Source: Streptomyces griseoviridis (GTDB lineage Bacteria; Actinomycetota; Actinomycetes; Streptomycetales; Streptomycetaceae). Taken from it: a stretch of 64,000 nucleotides of DNA. The stretch spans positions 4,491,501 through 4,555,500 of the forward strand of contig NZ_CP029078.1 in the NCBI RefSeq assembly GCF_005222485.1. Reading direction: 5' to 3'. The position numbers were made by a program, and so were the translations under genes. Below are positions 34,445-44,748 of the stretch, one piece after another (the stretch's first letter is position 1; each line of letters starts with the position of its first letter). The notes under the pieces were generated by a model. That model was not told where the DNA came from and made no database searches. It saw only the letters and a list, made by a program, of their open reading frames with translations.

Positions 34445-35358
34445 AGTCCGACCTTCCGGTAGCGGCGCATCAGGAGGCCGTAGCAGGCGGCGATGAGGCC
34501 CAGCACGGCCAGGACGTAGACGACGCCCTCACCGTGGCTCGGGCCCACCCCGCCGGGGAACGACGAGGTCGCGCCGAGGAAGGCGGACTGGAGGCCGTCG
34601 ATGAGGGTGACGGGCGAGAAGAGGCCGATCCAGGGCACGGCGCCGGCGGCGTCCTGGCCGTCGGCGATGGCCTGGAGGGTGGAGACGGCGCCGTAGGAGA
34701 TCGTCATCACGGCGATGACGGCCGCGATGCCGAAGCCGCGGCGCGGTGTCACCGACGCGATGACCAGGCCGATGCCGGCGAACAGGAGGGAGAGCAGTGT
34801 CACGGAGACCAGTCCCTGGCCGAGTCCCTTGGTCTGGTCGGCGAAGTCGAGTTTGGCCAGCAGCGCGCCCACGTAGAGGACGAGCAGCGGCATCGCGGTG
34901 AGGACGAACAGCGCGGAGGCCAGCGCCGCGTACTTCGCGCGCACGTAGTCCGCGGTCTCGATCGGCCGCGAGAAGTACAGCGGCACGGTCTTGAAGCGCA
35001 GGTCGCGGGAGACGGACTGGGGTGCCTGCGAGGCGATGTACAGGCTGATCACGGCCTGGAGGAAGATCGCGTACCGGGTGTAGTCGACCGGCAGCTCCTT
35101 CAGCTTGGTGGCGACGGTGACGGCGACCATGATGGCCGCGGGCACGCACATCACCACGAACAGCAGCATCGGCAGCACCTTGGACTTCGCGGAGCGGCCG
35201 AGGCCGTAGGCGCCGCGCAGGGACTGCGAGTACAGCGACCGGGTGGCGTAGGCGCGGCCCAGGCGGGGGCCGTCGTAGCTGCGGTAGCCGATGTTGTGGA
35301 TGCGGGTCTGGTCACCCTGGGCCGGTACCGGTGCGTGCGTGGGCTGCTCAACCGCCAT
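34441..35358 (-). CDS. ABC-2 type permease
   Basis: 305 residues. A long cytoplasmic N-terminus (GDQTRIHNIGYRSYDGPRLG) is followed by six predicted helices and a short basic tail. The motif FSRPIETADYVRAKYAAL is that of ABC-2 permeases. It overlaps the upstream ATPase gene by eleven bases and the downstream ATPase by four, showing a tight operon. Confidence 0.92.
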   Translation of the reverse strand: MAVEQPTHAPVPAQGDQTRIHNIGYRSYDGPRLGRAYATRSLYSQSLRGAYGLGRSAKSKVLPMLLFVVMCVPAAIMVAVTVATKLKELPVDYTRYAIFLQAVISLYIASQAPQSVSRDLRFKTVPLYFSRPIETADYVRAKYAALASALFVLTAMPLLVLYVGALLAKLDFADQTKGLGQGLVSVTLLSLLFAGIGLVIASVTPRRGFGIAAVIAVMTISYGAVSTLQAIADGQDAAGAVPWIGLFSPVTLIDGLQSAFLGATSSFPGGVGPSHGEGVVYVLAVLGLIAACYGLLMRRYRKVGL

Positions 35359-36316
35359 GGCCGACCGCCTCCTTCGACTGCTCGTCGCTGTCCCGGAAGA
35401 CCTCCGCGATGTGGTGCCTGCGCTGCTCCATGCGCACCAGGCCGAGACCGAGGTCCGCGACGACGTCGCGCACCAGGTCGTACGTCTCCTCGCCCGGCGC
35501 GGTGAGCAGCAGGATGTGCCCGGCGCCCGGCAGGCCGCTGTTGTCGTGGGTGTCGACCCCGCGCGCGTGGAGCGCGTCCCGCACCGCCTGGGTGCCGTCC
35601 GGGTGGTCGTCGGTGTCGGTGACCTCGATCGCGAGGGTGGTGGTGATCTGCGTGAAGTCCGTGGTGGAGCTGGAGCGCAGGAGTTTCCCGCCGTCGACGA
35701 CGATGACGTGGTCGCAGGTGCGTTCCAACTCGCCCAGCAGGTGCGAGGTGACCAGCACGGAGATGCCGAAGTCGGTGTGGATGCGGCGGATGAGGCCGAG
35801 CATCTCGTCGCGGCCGACCGGGTCGAGGCCGTTGGTCGGCTCGTCGAGGAAGACCAGCTGCGGGTCGTGGACCAGGGCCTGGGCCAGTTTCACGCGCTGC
35901 TTCATGCCCGTCGAGTAGCCGCCGATGGGCCGGTAGCGCTCCTCGTAGAGGCCGACATGGCGCAGCGTGTCGGCGGTGCGCTCGCGGGCCGCGGTCGGCG
36001 GCAGTCCGGACATCCGGGCCATGTGCACGACGAACTCGGTGGCCGAGACGTCGGGCGGCAGGCAGTCGTGCTCGGGCATGTAGCCGACCCGCTCGCGGAT
36101 GGCGGCACCCTTGCTGGCGACGTCGAGACCGAGCACTTCGGCGCGGCCCTCCGTGGCGGGGGACAGACCCAGCAGGATCTTGATCAATGTGGACTTGCCG
36201 GCTCCGTTGGCTCCGACGAGCCCGGTCACACCGGGTCCGACGTCCACGGAGAGCCGGTCAAGCGCGGTCACCCGGGGGAACCGCTTGCTCAGGCTTTCGG
36301 TCGCGATCACAGTCAC
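35348..36316 (-). CDS. ABC transporter ATP-binding protein
   Basis: 322 residues from the GTG at 36316 (VTVIATESLSKRFP); a longer frame exists but starts in poor coding sequence. Walker A GANGAGKSTLI, Q loop MPEHDCLPPDV, signature YSTGMKQRVKLAQAL, Walker B LVFLDEPTNGLD and His switch TSHLL. First gene of the operon. Two ATPase-permease pairs in series suggest either one heteromeric exporter or a recent duplication; the sequences are clearly diverged. Confidence 0.93.
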   Translation of the reverse strand: MTVIATESLSKRFPRVTALDRLSVDVGPGVTGLVGANGAGKSTLIKILLGLSPATEGRAEVLGLDVASKGAAIRERVGYMPEHDCLPPDVSATEFVVHMARMSGLPPTAARERTADTLRHVGLYEERYRPIGGYSTGMKQRVKLAQALVHDPQLVFLDEPTNGLDPVGRDEMLGLIRRIHTDFGISVLVTSHLLGELERTCDHVIVVDGGKLLRSSSTTDFTQITTTLAIEVTDTDDHPDGTQAVRDALHARGVDTHDNSGLPGAGHILLLTAPGEETYDLVRDVVADLGLGLVRMEQRRHHIAEVFRDSDEQSKEAVGHGG

Positions 36317-36421
36317 GTGGTCGACGGTAGTGACGGGCGCCACCCCGGTCGTCCCCCCGGAGGGCCGTCTTCGTCTCACACCTCAGATGTACGGGGACCC
36401 CTAGGGACCCCTTCCTGAGAG

Positions 36422-36430
36422 TTATCCACA
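36422..36430 (+). promoter_or_regulatory. Single exact DnaA box
   Basis: TTATCCACA in the divergent gap between the ABC operon and the hydrolase-SDR gene. An isolated exact box alone could be chance, but others cluster at 29.8 and 39.4 kb. Confidence 0.5.
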
Positions 36431-36480
36431 GGCCAAAACCGCGCTATTGACGCCACCTCCAACAACTGTCACATTCACCG

Positions 36481-36498
36481 GTGTCACGTTACTGACAC
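36481..36498. promoter_or_regulatory. GTGTCA-N6-TGACAC operator-like inverted repeat
   Basis: Perfect six-base arms with six bases between, 50 bases before the hydrolase-SDR start; another TGTCAC lies at about 36468. A MerR-family gene is cotranscribed downstream and could bind here, although MerR sites usually lie between promoter boxes. The regulator is unproven. Confidence 0.4.
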
Positions 36499-36547
36499 GT
36501 AGGGCCGACGACGATCCGCCGCACCCGCGGCGCTGGGCGGAGGAGAA

Positions 36548-38305
36548 GTGACGGTGCTGAGAGGCGCGCGGGAGCGCTGGGTGCGGACGGGCGGCATCGA
36601 GCTGTGCGTGGCGGAGCTGGGCGAGCCGGGGCGTCCCGTGGTCGTGCTGGTGCACGGCTATCCGGACAGCAAGGAGGTCTGGTCGGAGGTGGCCGCGCGG
36701 CTGGCCGACCGCTTCCATGTGGTGCTGTACGACGTCCGGGGCCACGGCCGCTCCTCCGCGCCGAAGCCGCTGCGCGGCGGGTTCACCCTGGAGAAGCTGA
36801 CGGACGACTTCCTGGCGGTGGCCGACGCGGTCAGCCCGGACCGTCCGGTGCACCTGGTGGGGCACGACTGGGGCTCGGTGCAGTCCTGGGAGTTCGTCAC
36901 CGTCGAGCGCACCCGGGGCCGGATCGCGTCCTTCACCTCGATGTCGGGTCCGTCCCTCGACCACTTCGGGCACTGGATCGACCGGCGGCTGCGCAAGCCG
37001 ACCCCGCGCCGGGTCGGCCAACTCCTCAACCAGGGCGCCAAGTCCTGGTACGTGTACCTGCTGCACACGCCCACGCTGCCCGAGCTGGCCTGGCGCGGCC
37101 CCCTCGGCAAGCGGTGGCCCGGCATCCTGGAGCGCGTCGAGAAGGTGCCCGGCGGCGCCTACCCGACCTCCTCGCTGCCCGAGGACGCGGCGCACGGCGC
37201 CTGGCTGTACCGGGACAACGTCCGCGCCCGGCTGCGCAGGCCCCGCGCCGACGCCTACGCGCACGCGCCCGTGCAGCTCATCACGCCCCTGGGGGACGCG
37301 TTCCTGTCCGAGCGCCTCTACGACGAACTGGAGCAGTGGGCACCGGGGGTGGTCCGCCGCACCCTGCCGGCCAAGCACTGGGTGCCGCGCACCCGGCCCG
37401 ACCAGGTGTCCGCGTGGATCGCGGAGTTCGTCACCTCGGTGGACAACGGCCGCCCCGGGACGCGGCCCACCGGGAAGCACGCCGAGCGGTTCGGCGGCCG
37501 GCTGGTGCTGGTGACCGGCGCGGGCAGCGGCATCGGGCGGGCCACCGCGGTCGCGTTCGCGGAGGCGGGCGCGCGCGTGGTCGCCGTCGACCGGGACGCT
37601 GAGTCCGCCGCCCGCACCGCCGAGCTGTCCCGGCTGGTCGGCGCCGGGGCGGCCTGGGCGGAGACCGTGGACGTCTCCGACGAGCAGGCCATGGAGAAGC
37701 TCGCCGAGAAGGTCCGCGCCGAGTACGGCGTGGTGGACGTGCTGGTGAACAACGCGGGGATCGGCCTCTCCGGTTCCTTCCTCGACACCAGCGCGGAGGA
37801 CTGGCGGAAGGTCCTCGACGTCAATCTGTGGGGCGTCATCCACGGCTGCCGCCTCTTCGGGAGGCAGATGGCCGAGCGCGGGCAGGGCGGCCACATCGTC
37901 AACACCGCGTCGGCGGCGGCGTTCCAGCCGTCCAGGCTGCTGCCCGCGTACAGCACCTCCAAGGCGGCGGTCCTGATGCTCAGCGAGTGCCTGCGCGCGG
38001 AGCTGGCGGGGCGGGGCATCGGCGTCAGCGCGATCTGCCCGGGTCTGGTCAACACCAACATCACCGCCACCACCCGGTTCGCCGGTGTGGACGCGGCGGA
38101 GGAGAAGCGGCGCCAGAAGCGCTCGACGCGGCTGTACGGGCTGCGCAACTACCCGCCGGAGAAGGTCGCCGAGGCGATCATGCGGGCGGTGGTGCGCGAC
38201 GAGGCGGTCGTGCCGGTGACCCCGGAGGCACGCGTCTCGAAGCTGATGGCGCGCTTCACACCGGGTGTGCTGCGGGCGATCGCGAGGCTGGAACCACCGC
38301 TGTGA
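36548..38305 (+). CDS. Alpha/beta hydrolase - short-chain dehydrogenase fusion protein
   Basis: 585 residues (a GTG at 36554 fits the GGAGGAG ribosome site better and would remove two residues). Residues about 10-300 are an epoxide-hydrolase-like alpha/beta hydrolase: VVVLVHGYPDSKEVW and HLVGHDWGSVQSW with Asp as nucleophile. Residues about 310-585 are a classical SDR: VLVTGAGSGIGRATA (NAD(P) binding), VNNAGIGLSG, the Ser of TASAAAF and YSTSK with catalytic Tyr and Lys. The fusion is known in actinomycetes. Substrate unknown; a lipophilic epoxide or alcohol is plausible. The stop overlaps the MerR gene. Confidence 0.93.
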   Translation: MTVLRGARERWVRTGGIELCVAELGEPGRPVVVLVHGYPDSKEVWSEVAARLADRFHVVLYDVRGHGRSSAPKPLRGGFTLEKLTDDFLAVADAVSPDRPVHLVGHDWGSVQSWEFVTVERTRGRIASFTSMSGPSLDHFGHWIDRRLRKPTPRRVGQLLNQGAKSWYVYLLHTPTLPELAWRGPLGKRWPGILERVEKVPGGAYPTSSLPEDAAHGAWLYRDNVRARLRRPRADAYAHAPVQLITPLGDAFLSERLYDELEQWAPGVVRRTLPAKHWVPRTRPDQVSAWIAEFVTSVDNGRPGTRPTGKHAERFGGRLVLVTGAGSGIGRATAVAFAEAGARVVAVDRDAESAARTAELSRLVGAGAAWAETVDVSDEQAMEKLAEKVRAEYGVVDVLVNNAGIGLSGSFLDTSAEDWRKVLDVNLWGVIHGCRLFGRQMAERGQGGHIVNTASAAAFQPSRLLPAYSTSKAAVLMLSECLRAELAGRGIGVSAICPGLVNTNITATTRFAGVDAAEEKRRQKRSTRLYGLRNYPPEKVAEAIMRAVVRDEAVVPVTPEARVSKLMARFTPGVLRAIARLEPPL

Positions 38306-39402
38306 ACAGCCCTCCAGGGGAGCGCGAGTCCGCGACCACCGCCGGGGGCGGCCTTCCAGGGGCACGCGGCACCGGAACCACCGCCGGGAGCGGCCCCGCC
38401 GGCGGTCGCGGGAGTGGAACCACCGACGGGAGCGGCGAAGTCGGGCGGCCCGTCGACGCGCCGCTCCGCCCCGGGCCCGTCTACCGGATCGAGGACCTGG
38501 CCCGTCTCGGCGGGGCCTCGGTGCGTACCGTCCGCGCCTACCAGGACCGCGGCCTGCTCCCCCGTCCCGAGCGGCGGGGCCGCGCCAACGTCTACACCGA
38601 CGCGCATCTCGCGCGGCTCGGGCAGATCGGTGATCTGCTCGAACGCGGCTACACCCTGGCGTCCATCAAGGAGTTGCTGGCGGCGTGGGACACCGGCCGG
38701 GGGCTCGGCGGGGTGCTGGGCCTGGTGGCCGAGGTCGAAGGACCGTGGAGCGACGAGCGGGCGGGACGGATCTCCCGGGCCGAACTGGTCGAGCGGTTCG
38801 GCGGGTCCCCCGACGACGCCGCGGTGGCCGACGCCGTCGAGCTGGGCATCCTGGAGCCGGTCGCCGGCGACCCGGACTCCTTCCTGGTGCCCAGTCCCCA
38901 AGAGCTGTCCGTGGCGGTCGAGTTGCACGGCGCGGGGGTGCCGCTGTCCGCGATCACAGGCCATCTGCGGGAGTTGAGAGGGCAGGTCGAGCACATCGCC
39001 TCCCGTTTCGTGGAGTTCACCGCCGAGCACGTGTTCGCCCGCTACCTGGCCGGAACGCACCGCCCGACCGACGCCGAGACCGCCGAGGCGGCCTCCCTGG
39101 TCCGCCGGCTGCGCCCGCTCGCACAGCACACGGTCGACGCCGAACTGGCGCGGGCGATGCGCCTGTTGGCGGTCAGACAGCTACGTGGGCGGCTCGGCGG
39201 CGGGGAGGAGCAGCCGGAGGGTTCCGAGGCCCGTTCGGTGGCGGTGCCCGCCGGGACAATGCGGGCCGTGGAGGCGCTCGTCGGCCGGGAGCAGGCCGCC
39301 GAGTTCATCGCGCTCGCCGCCGAACGCGAGGTGCGGGCGCGCGCGTTGGACCGGCTCACCGCAACTCACGCCAGAACAGATGATCTTGACGAAATCCCCT
39401 GA
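38302..39402 (+). CDS. MerR-family transcriptional regulator
   Basis: 366 residues from the GTG at 38302, overlapping the upstream stop. The MerR helix-turn-helix is at about 58-125 (YRIEDLARLGGASVRTVRAYQ and HLARLGQIGDLLERGYTLASIKELL). Before it is a ~45-residue low-complexity stretch of three 14-residue repeats (GTGTTAGSGP type) encoded by ~42-bp tandem repeats, so the functional start may be internal. A long C-terminal region (about 130-360) of unknown effector specificity follows. Coupling suggests control of the hydrolase-SDR enzyme. Confidence 0.87.
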   Translation: MNSPPGERESATTAGGGLPGARGTGTTAGSGPAGGRGSGTTDGSGEVGRPVDAPLRPGPVYRIEDLARLGGASVRTVRAYQDRGLLPRPERRGRANVYTDAHLARLGQIGDLLERGYTLASIKELLAAWDTGRGLGGVLGLVAEVEGPWSDERAGRISRAELVERFGGSPDDAAVADAVELGILEPVAGDPDSFLVPSPQELSVAVELHGAGVPLSAITGHLRELRGQVEHIASRFVEFTAEHVFARYLAGTHRPTDAETAEAASLVRRLRPLAQHTVDAELARAMRLLAVRQLRGRLGGGEEQPEGSEARSVAVPAGTMRAVEALVGREQAAEFIALAAEREVRARALDRLTATHARTDDLDEIP

Positions 39403-39415
39403 ATCGACCGGCCAG

Positions 39416-39469
39416 TTGTCCACAGTTTCGTCAATTCCTCTGTGGATAACCGCACTTGGCTGTGGATCA
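39416..39469. promoter_or_regulatory. DnaA-box group upstream of the RNA 2'-phosphotransferase gene
   Basis: Exact boxes TTGTCCACA at 39416-39424 (plus) and TGTGGATAA at 39441-39449 (minus), plus an imperfect TGTGGATCA at 39461-39469, all within 54 bases of the 124-base gap. Confidence 0.6.
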
Positions 39470-39526
39470 AACCTCCGAAGCAAAATCGATCGCGTGACGC
39501 CCGTCTCTCCCGCCACCCTGGTGGCC

Positions 39527-40075
39527 ATGGACGAGAGACGCACCGTGAAGGTGTCGAAGTACCTGTCGAAGCACCTGCGGCACCAGCCGGAACGGATCGG
39601 GCTCACGCTCGACGAGGGCGGCTGGGTCGAGATCGACGCGCTCCTCGCGGCGGCGACGGCACACGGGTTCCACATCACCCGGGACGACCTCGACCACGTC
39701 GTCGAGGCGAACGACAAGAAGCGCTTCGCCGTCGAGGGCACCCGCGTCCGCGCCAGCCAGGGCCACAGCGTCGAGGTCGACCTCGGGCTCGCCCCGGCGA
39801 CCCCGCCGCCGTACCTCTACCACGGCACCGTGGGCCGGCACCTGGACGCGATCCGGGCCGAGGGGCTGCGGCCGATGAACCGGCACGACGTCCACCTCTC
39901 ACCCGACCGCGAGACGGCGACCCGGGTGGGCGCCCGCCGCGGCCGTCCCGTGGTGCTCCCCGTGGACGCGGGCGCCATGCACCGCGACGACCATGTCTTC
40001 CGGGTCAGCGCCAATGGCGTCTGGCTCACCCAGGCCGTTCCCCCGCACTACCTGCGGTTTCCCGCCTCGCACTGA
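39527..40075 (+). CDS. kptA: RNA 2'-phosphotransferase (Tpt1/KptA family)
   Basis: 182 residues from the ATG at 39527; a GTG at 39494 would add eleven. Conserved blocks: VKVSKYLSKHLRHQPERIGL, GWVEIDALL, KKRFAV with the Arg/Lys contacts, ASQGHSVEVDL, LYHGTVGRHLDAI and HVHLSPD-like DVHLSPDRETA. The family transfers a 2'-phosphate to NAD, a step of eukaryotic tRNA splicing; bacteria lack that pathway, so the bacterial role is open. Three DnaA-box-like sequences sit upstream. Confidence 0.95.
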   Translation: MDERRTVKVSKYLSKHLRHQPERIGLTLDEGGWVEIDALLAAATAHGFHITRDDLDHVVEANDKKRFAVEGTRVRASQGHSVEVDLGLAPATPPPYLYHGTVGRHLDAIRAEGLRPMNRHDVHLSPDRETATRVGARRGRPVVLPVDAGAMHRDDHVFRVSANGVWLTQAVPPHYLRFPASH

Positions 40076-40137
40076 CCGTCGTGACCGTCGAGGGGTGGAG
40101 GGCGGTGCCGGGGGTAGGGGTCCGGGGCGCGGTGGCT

Positions 40138-40151
40138 GTTTCACGTGAAAC
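40138..40151. promoter_or_regulatory. parS site
   Basis: Exact GTTTCACGTGAAAC palindrome, the ParB-binding sequence of Streptomyces, 26 bases before the oxidoreductase gene. Such sites cluster around oriC and nucleate the segregation complex. Confidence 0.92.
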
Positions 40152-40176
40152 ACGTCCGGCCGCATAGTCTCGGACC

Positions 40177-41079
40177 ATGAGCCTGCGTCTGAGCACCGTG
40201 ATCCTCCCGTACCGCCGCTGGCAGGAGGGATCCCGAGCGGCCTGGCAGCGCGCGGAGCAGCTCGGTTTCCACACCGGCTACACCTACGACCATCTCTCCT
40301 GGCGCACCTTCCGGGACGGCCCCTGGTTCGGTGCCGTGCCGACGCTGACCGCCGCCGCGGCCGTCACCGAGCGACTGCGCCTGGGCACGCTGGTGACCTC
40401 GCCGAACTTCCGCCACCCGGTGACCCTCGCCAAGGAGCTGATCTCCCTGGACGACATCTCCGGCGGCCGCGTCACCCTCGGCATCGGGGCGGGCGGGACC
40501 GGCTTCGACGCCACCGTGCTCGGCCAGGACCCCTGGACCCCGCGGGAGCGGGCCGACCGGTTCGCCGAGTTCGTGCCGCTCCTCGACCGGCTGCTGACCG
40601 AGGACTCGGTGACGTACACGGGCGACCACTACGCGGCGGACGAGGCCCGGAACATCCCCGGCTGCGTGCAGCGGCCCCGGCTGCCCTTCGCGGTGGCGGC
40701 GACCGGGCCGCGCGGGATGCGGCTCGCCGCCCGGTACGGGCAGGCGTGGGTGACCACCGGGGACCCCAAGCTGTACGAGGACGGCACGCCCGAGGAGTCG
40801 GATCAGGCCATTCGCGGGCAGATCGAGAGGCTCGCCGACGCGTGCGCCGAGATCGGGCGGGACGCGGCCGAGCAGGAGCGGATCCTGCTCACCGGGTTCA
40901 CCCCGGACCGCGCCAGGCCGCTGGAGTCGGTCGACGCGTTCGTGGACTTCGCCGGGCGTCAGCGGGAGCTGGGGATCACCGAGATCGTCGTCCACTGGCC
41001 CATCCCCGACTCGGACTTCGCCACCGACGAGAAGGTCTTCGAGCGGATCGCCGAGGAGGCCCCGGCACAGCTCGGCTGA
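40177..41079 (+). CDS. LLM-class F420-dependent oxidoreductase
   Basis: 300 residues with a luciferase-like TIM barrel: [52 protein letters not shown] and [19 protein letters not shown]. These are the landmarks of the F420 branch. Electron acceptor or donor substrate unknown. It stands alone between parS and a HAD gene. Confidence 0.92.
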   Translation: MSLRLSTVILPYRRWQEGSRAAWQRAEQLGFHTGYTYDHLSWRTFRDGPWFGAVPTLTAAAAVTERLRLGTLVTSPNFRHPVTLAKELISLDDISGGRVTLGIGAGGTGFDATVLGQDPWTPRERADRFAEFVPLLDRLLTEDSVTYTGDHYAADEARNIPGCVQRPRLPFAVAATGPRGMRLAARYGQAWVTTGDPKLYEDGTPEESDQAIRGQIERLADACAEIGRDAAEQERILLTGFTPDRARPLESVDAFVDFAGRQRELGITEIVVHWPIPDSDFATDEKVFERIAEEAPAQLG

Positions 41080-41245
41080 GGCCGGGCGGTGCATGTCACC
41101 GGGTCACCGGGTCGCTGACTCCCAGGGCCACCAGGTCGCCGGCGGGCCGGTGCGGTGGCGGGCCAAGGGCTTCGCCGAGGTCGGGAATCACTCACCTGTG
41201 CGGGCTCCCGCACGGTCGTGCGGGGATATGCGGGAGAATGACCGG

Positions 41246-42115
41246 GTGACCTCAGCGACTCGACAGCCCGAGAGCCCCGCCGCCGCCCTGCCGCCGCGGC
41301 TGATCGCCACCGATCTGGACGGCACCCTGCTGCGGGACGACAAGTCGGTCTCCCCGCGCACGGTCGCCGCCCTCGCCGCCGCCGAGGAGGCGGGCATCGA
41401 GGTCTTCTTCGTCACCGGCCGCCCCGCCCGCTGGATGGACGTCGTCAGCGACCACGTCCACGGGCACGGCCTGGCGATCTGCGGCAACGGCGCCGCCGTC
41501 GTCGACCTGCACGGCGGACCCGGCGCCCACCGCTTCGTGAAGGTGCGCGAGCTGGCCAGGGACAACGCCCTGGACGCCGTCCGGCTGCTGCGGGACGCGG
41601 CGCCCGGCACCGTCTACGCCGTGGAGCAGACCTACGGCTTCTACCAGGAGCCCGCGTACCCGAAGATGCACCTGGAGGTCCCCGACACCCTCGCCCCGGC
41701 CGAGGAGCTGCTCGCGCCGGACGCGCCCGGGGCCGATGAGCCGGTGCTGAAGATCCTCGCCTTCCACCCGACGCTCGACCCGGACGGCTTCCTCGCCCTG
41801 GCCCGCCTCGCCATCGGCGACCGCGCCAACGTCACCCGTTCGAGCCCCAGCGCCCTGCTGGAGATCAGCGGCCCCGGCGTCTCCAAGGCCAGCACCCTCG
41901 CCCTCAGCTGCGCCGAGCGCGGCATCTCGCACAGCGAGGTCGTCGCCTTCGGGGACATGCCGAACGATGTCGAGATGCTGACCTGGGCCGGCCGTTCGTA
42001 CGCGATGGGCAACGCCCACCCCGACGTGATCGCCGCCGCCTCGGGCCGGACCGTCGCCAACAACGAGGACGGCGTGGCCGTGGTCATCGAGCGGATGCTC
42101 GCCGAACGCGCCTGA
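41246..42115 (+). CDS. Cof-type HAD phosphatase
   Basis: 289 residues from the GTG at 41246 (GGGAG nine bases upstream); the ATG at 41228 would add six. HAD motifs: [18 protein letters not shown], the Lys of GVSKASTLALSCAERG and FGDMPNDVEM. Same family as the HAD protein after serS but with little detailed similarity, so an old paralogue. Probably a sugar phosphate or cofactor phosphatase. Confidence 0.92.
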   Translation: MTSATRQPESPAAALPPRLIATDLDGTLLRDDKSVSPRTVAALAAAEEAGIEVFFVTGRPARWMDVVSDHVHGHGLAICGNGAAVVDLHGGPGAHRFVKVRELARDNALDAVRLLRDAAPGTVYAVEQTYGFYQEPAYPKMHLEVPDTLAPAEELLAPDAPGADEPVLKILAFHPTLDPDGFLALARLAIGDRANVTRSSPSALLEISGPGVSKASTLALSCAERGISHSEVVAFGDMPNDVEMLTWAGRSYAMGNAHPDVIAAASGRTVANNEDGVAVVIERMLAERA

Positions 42116-42122
42116 CGGCGGC

Positions 42123-42854
42123 TCATCCGCGCTCGGCGCCGGGCTGTCCGAGCGGCACCCCGCGCTCCTCGAGCCACGGCACCGGGTCCACCGCGGAGCC
42201 GTACTCAGGGGTGGACCGCACCTCGAAGTGCAGATGCGGTCCCGTGGAGTTGCCGGTGGTGCCCGACTGGCCGATCCACTGCCCGGCGGCGACCCGCTCG
42301 CCCTCGTCGACGGTGACGGCGGCGAGGTGCGCGTACTGCGTGCAGGAGCCGCCCTCGTGCCGGACGACGACCTCGATCCCGAAGGCGCCCCCGCAGGACA
42401 CCCGCACCACCCGGCCCGCGCCGACCGCCCGCACCGGCGTCCCGATCGGCACCGCGAAGTCCTGCCCGGTGTGCCGCCTCGCCCACCGGGCACCGCCGCT
42501 GCCGAACCCCGCCGACAGGTCGTAGGACTCCACCGGCGCCACCCACCCGCCCGTGGACCGGGTCCCGGGCTGGTCGAGCCTGACCGCGCCCCGGCAGGCA
42601 CCGGCCGCCACCGACGCGTCGGCCCTGCTCTGCAACTGGTCGCGGGCCGCGTCGAGTTCGCGGCGGACCGTCTCCTGCCGCCCCCGGTCGTCGTGGCGCG
42701 CGGCCACGGCGGACTCCGCGTAGAGCCGGGCCACCCGCGCGCTGACGTCCGAGCCGCCGCCTCCCGCGTCGCCGTCGCCTGGGCGGGCCGCGAGGACCAC
42801 ACACGCGCAGATCAGGACCGGAACGAGCAGCGGGTAACGGCGAGATGAGCGCAT
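42123..42854 (-). CDS. Secreted M23 (LytM-type) metallopeptidase
   Basis: 243 residues from the ATG at 42854. Signal peptide to about residue 25, then a helical region (about 38-75) and the LytM domain: RRHTGQDFAVPIGTPVRA (zinc His and Asp), GNSTGPHLHFEVR (His-x-His). It most likely cleaves or remodels peptidoglycan cross-links outside the membrane. Convergent with the HAD gene, only seven bases apart. Confidence 0.93.
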   Translation of the reverse strand: MRSSRRYPLLVPVLICACVVLAARPGDGDAGGGGSDVSARVARLYAESAVAARHDDRGRQETVRRELDAARDQLQSRADASVAAGACRGAVRLDQPGTRSTGGWVAPVESYDLSAGFGSGGARWARRHTGQDFAVPIGTPVRAVGAGRVVRVSCGGAFGIEVVVRHEGGSCTQYAHLAAVTVDEGERVAAGQWIGQSGTTGNSTGPHLHFEVRSTPEYGSAVDPVPWLEERGVPLGQPGAERG

Positions 42855-42957
42855 GTCAGCGATCCTGACCCGGCCCCGCGCACCGGTCCTGTTCAAGGGG
42901 TGCGCCCGGGGGACACGTTGCTGCGGACGGGTCACGGCGGGCCCCTCGACCTCCCGC

Positions 42958-44703
<1,746 letters not shown>

Positions 44704-44748
44704 CTAGTAACTCCCCTTTGCCCCGGAAAGTCGGGCGCCTGCCGCTCG

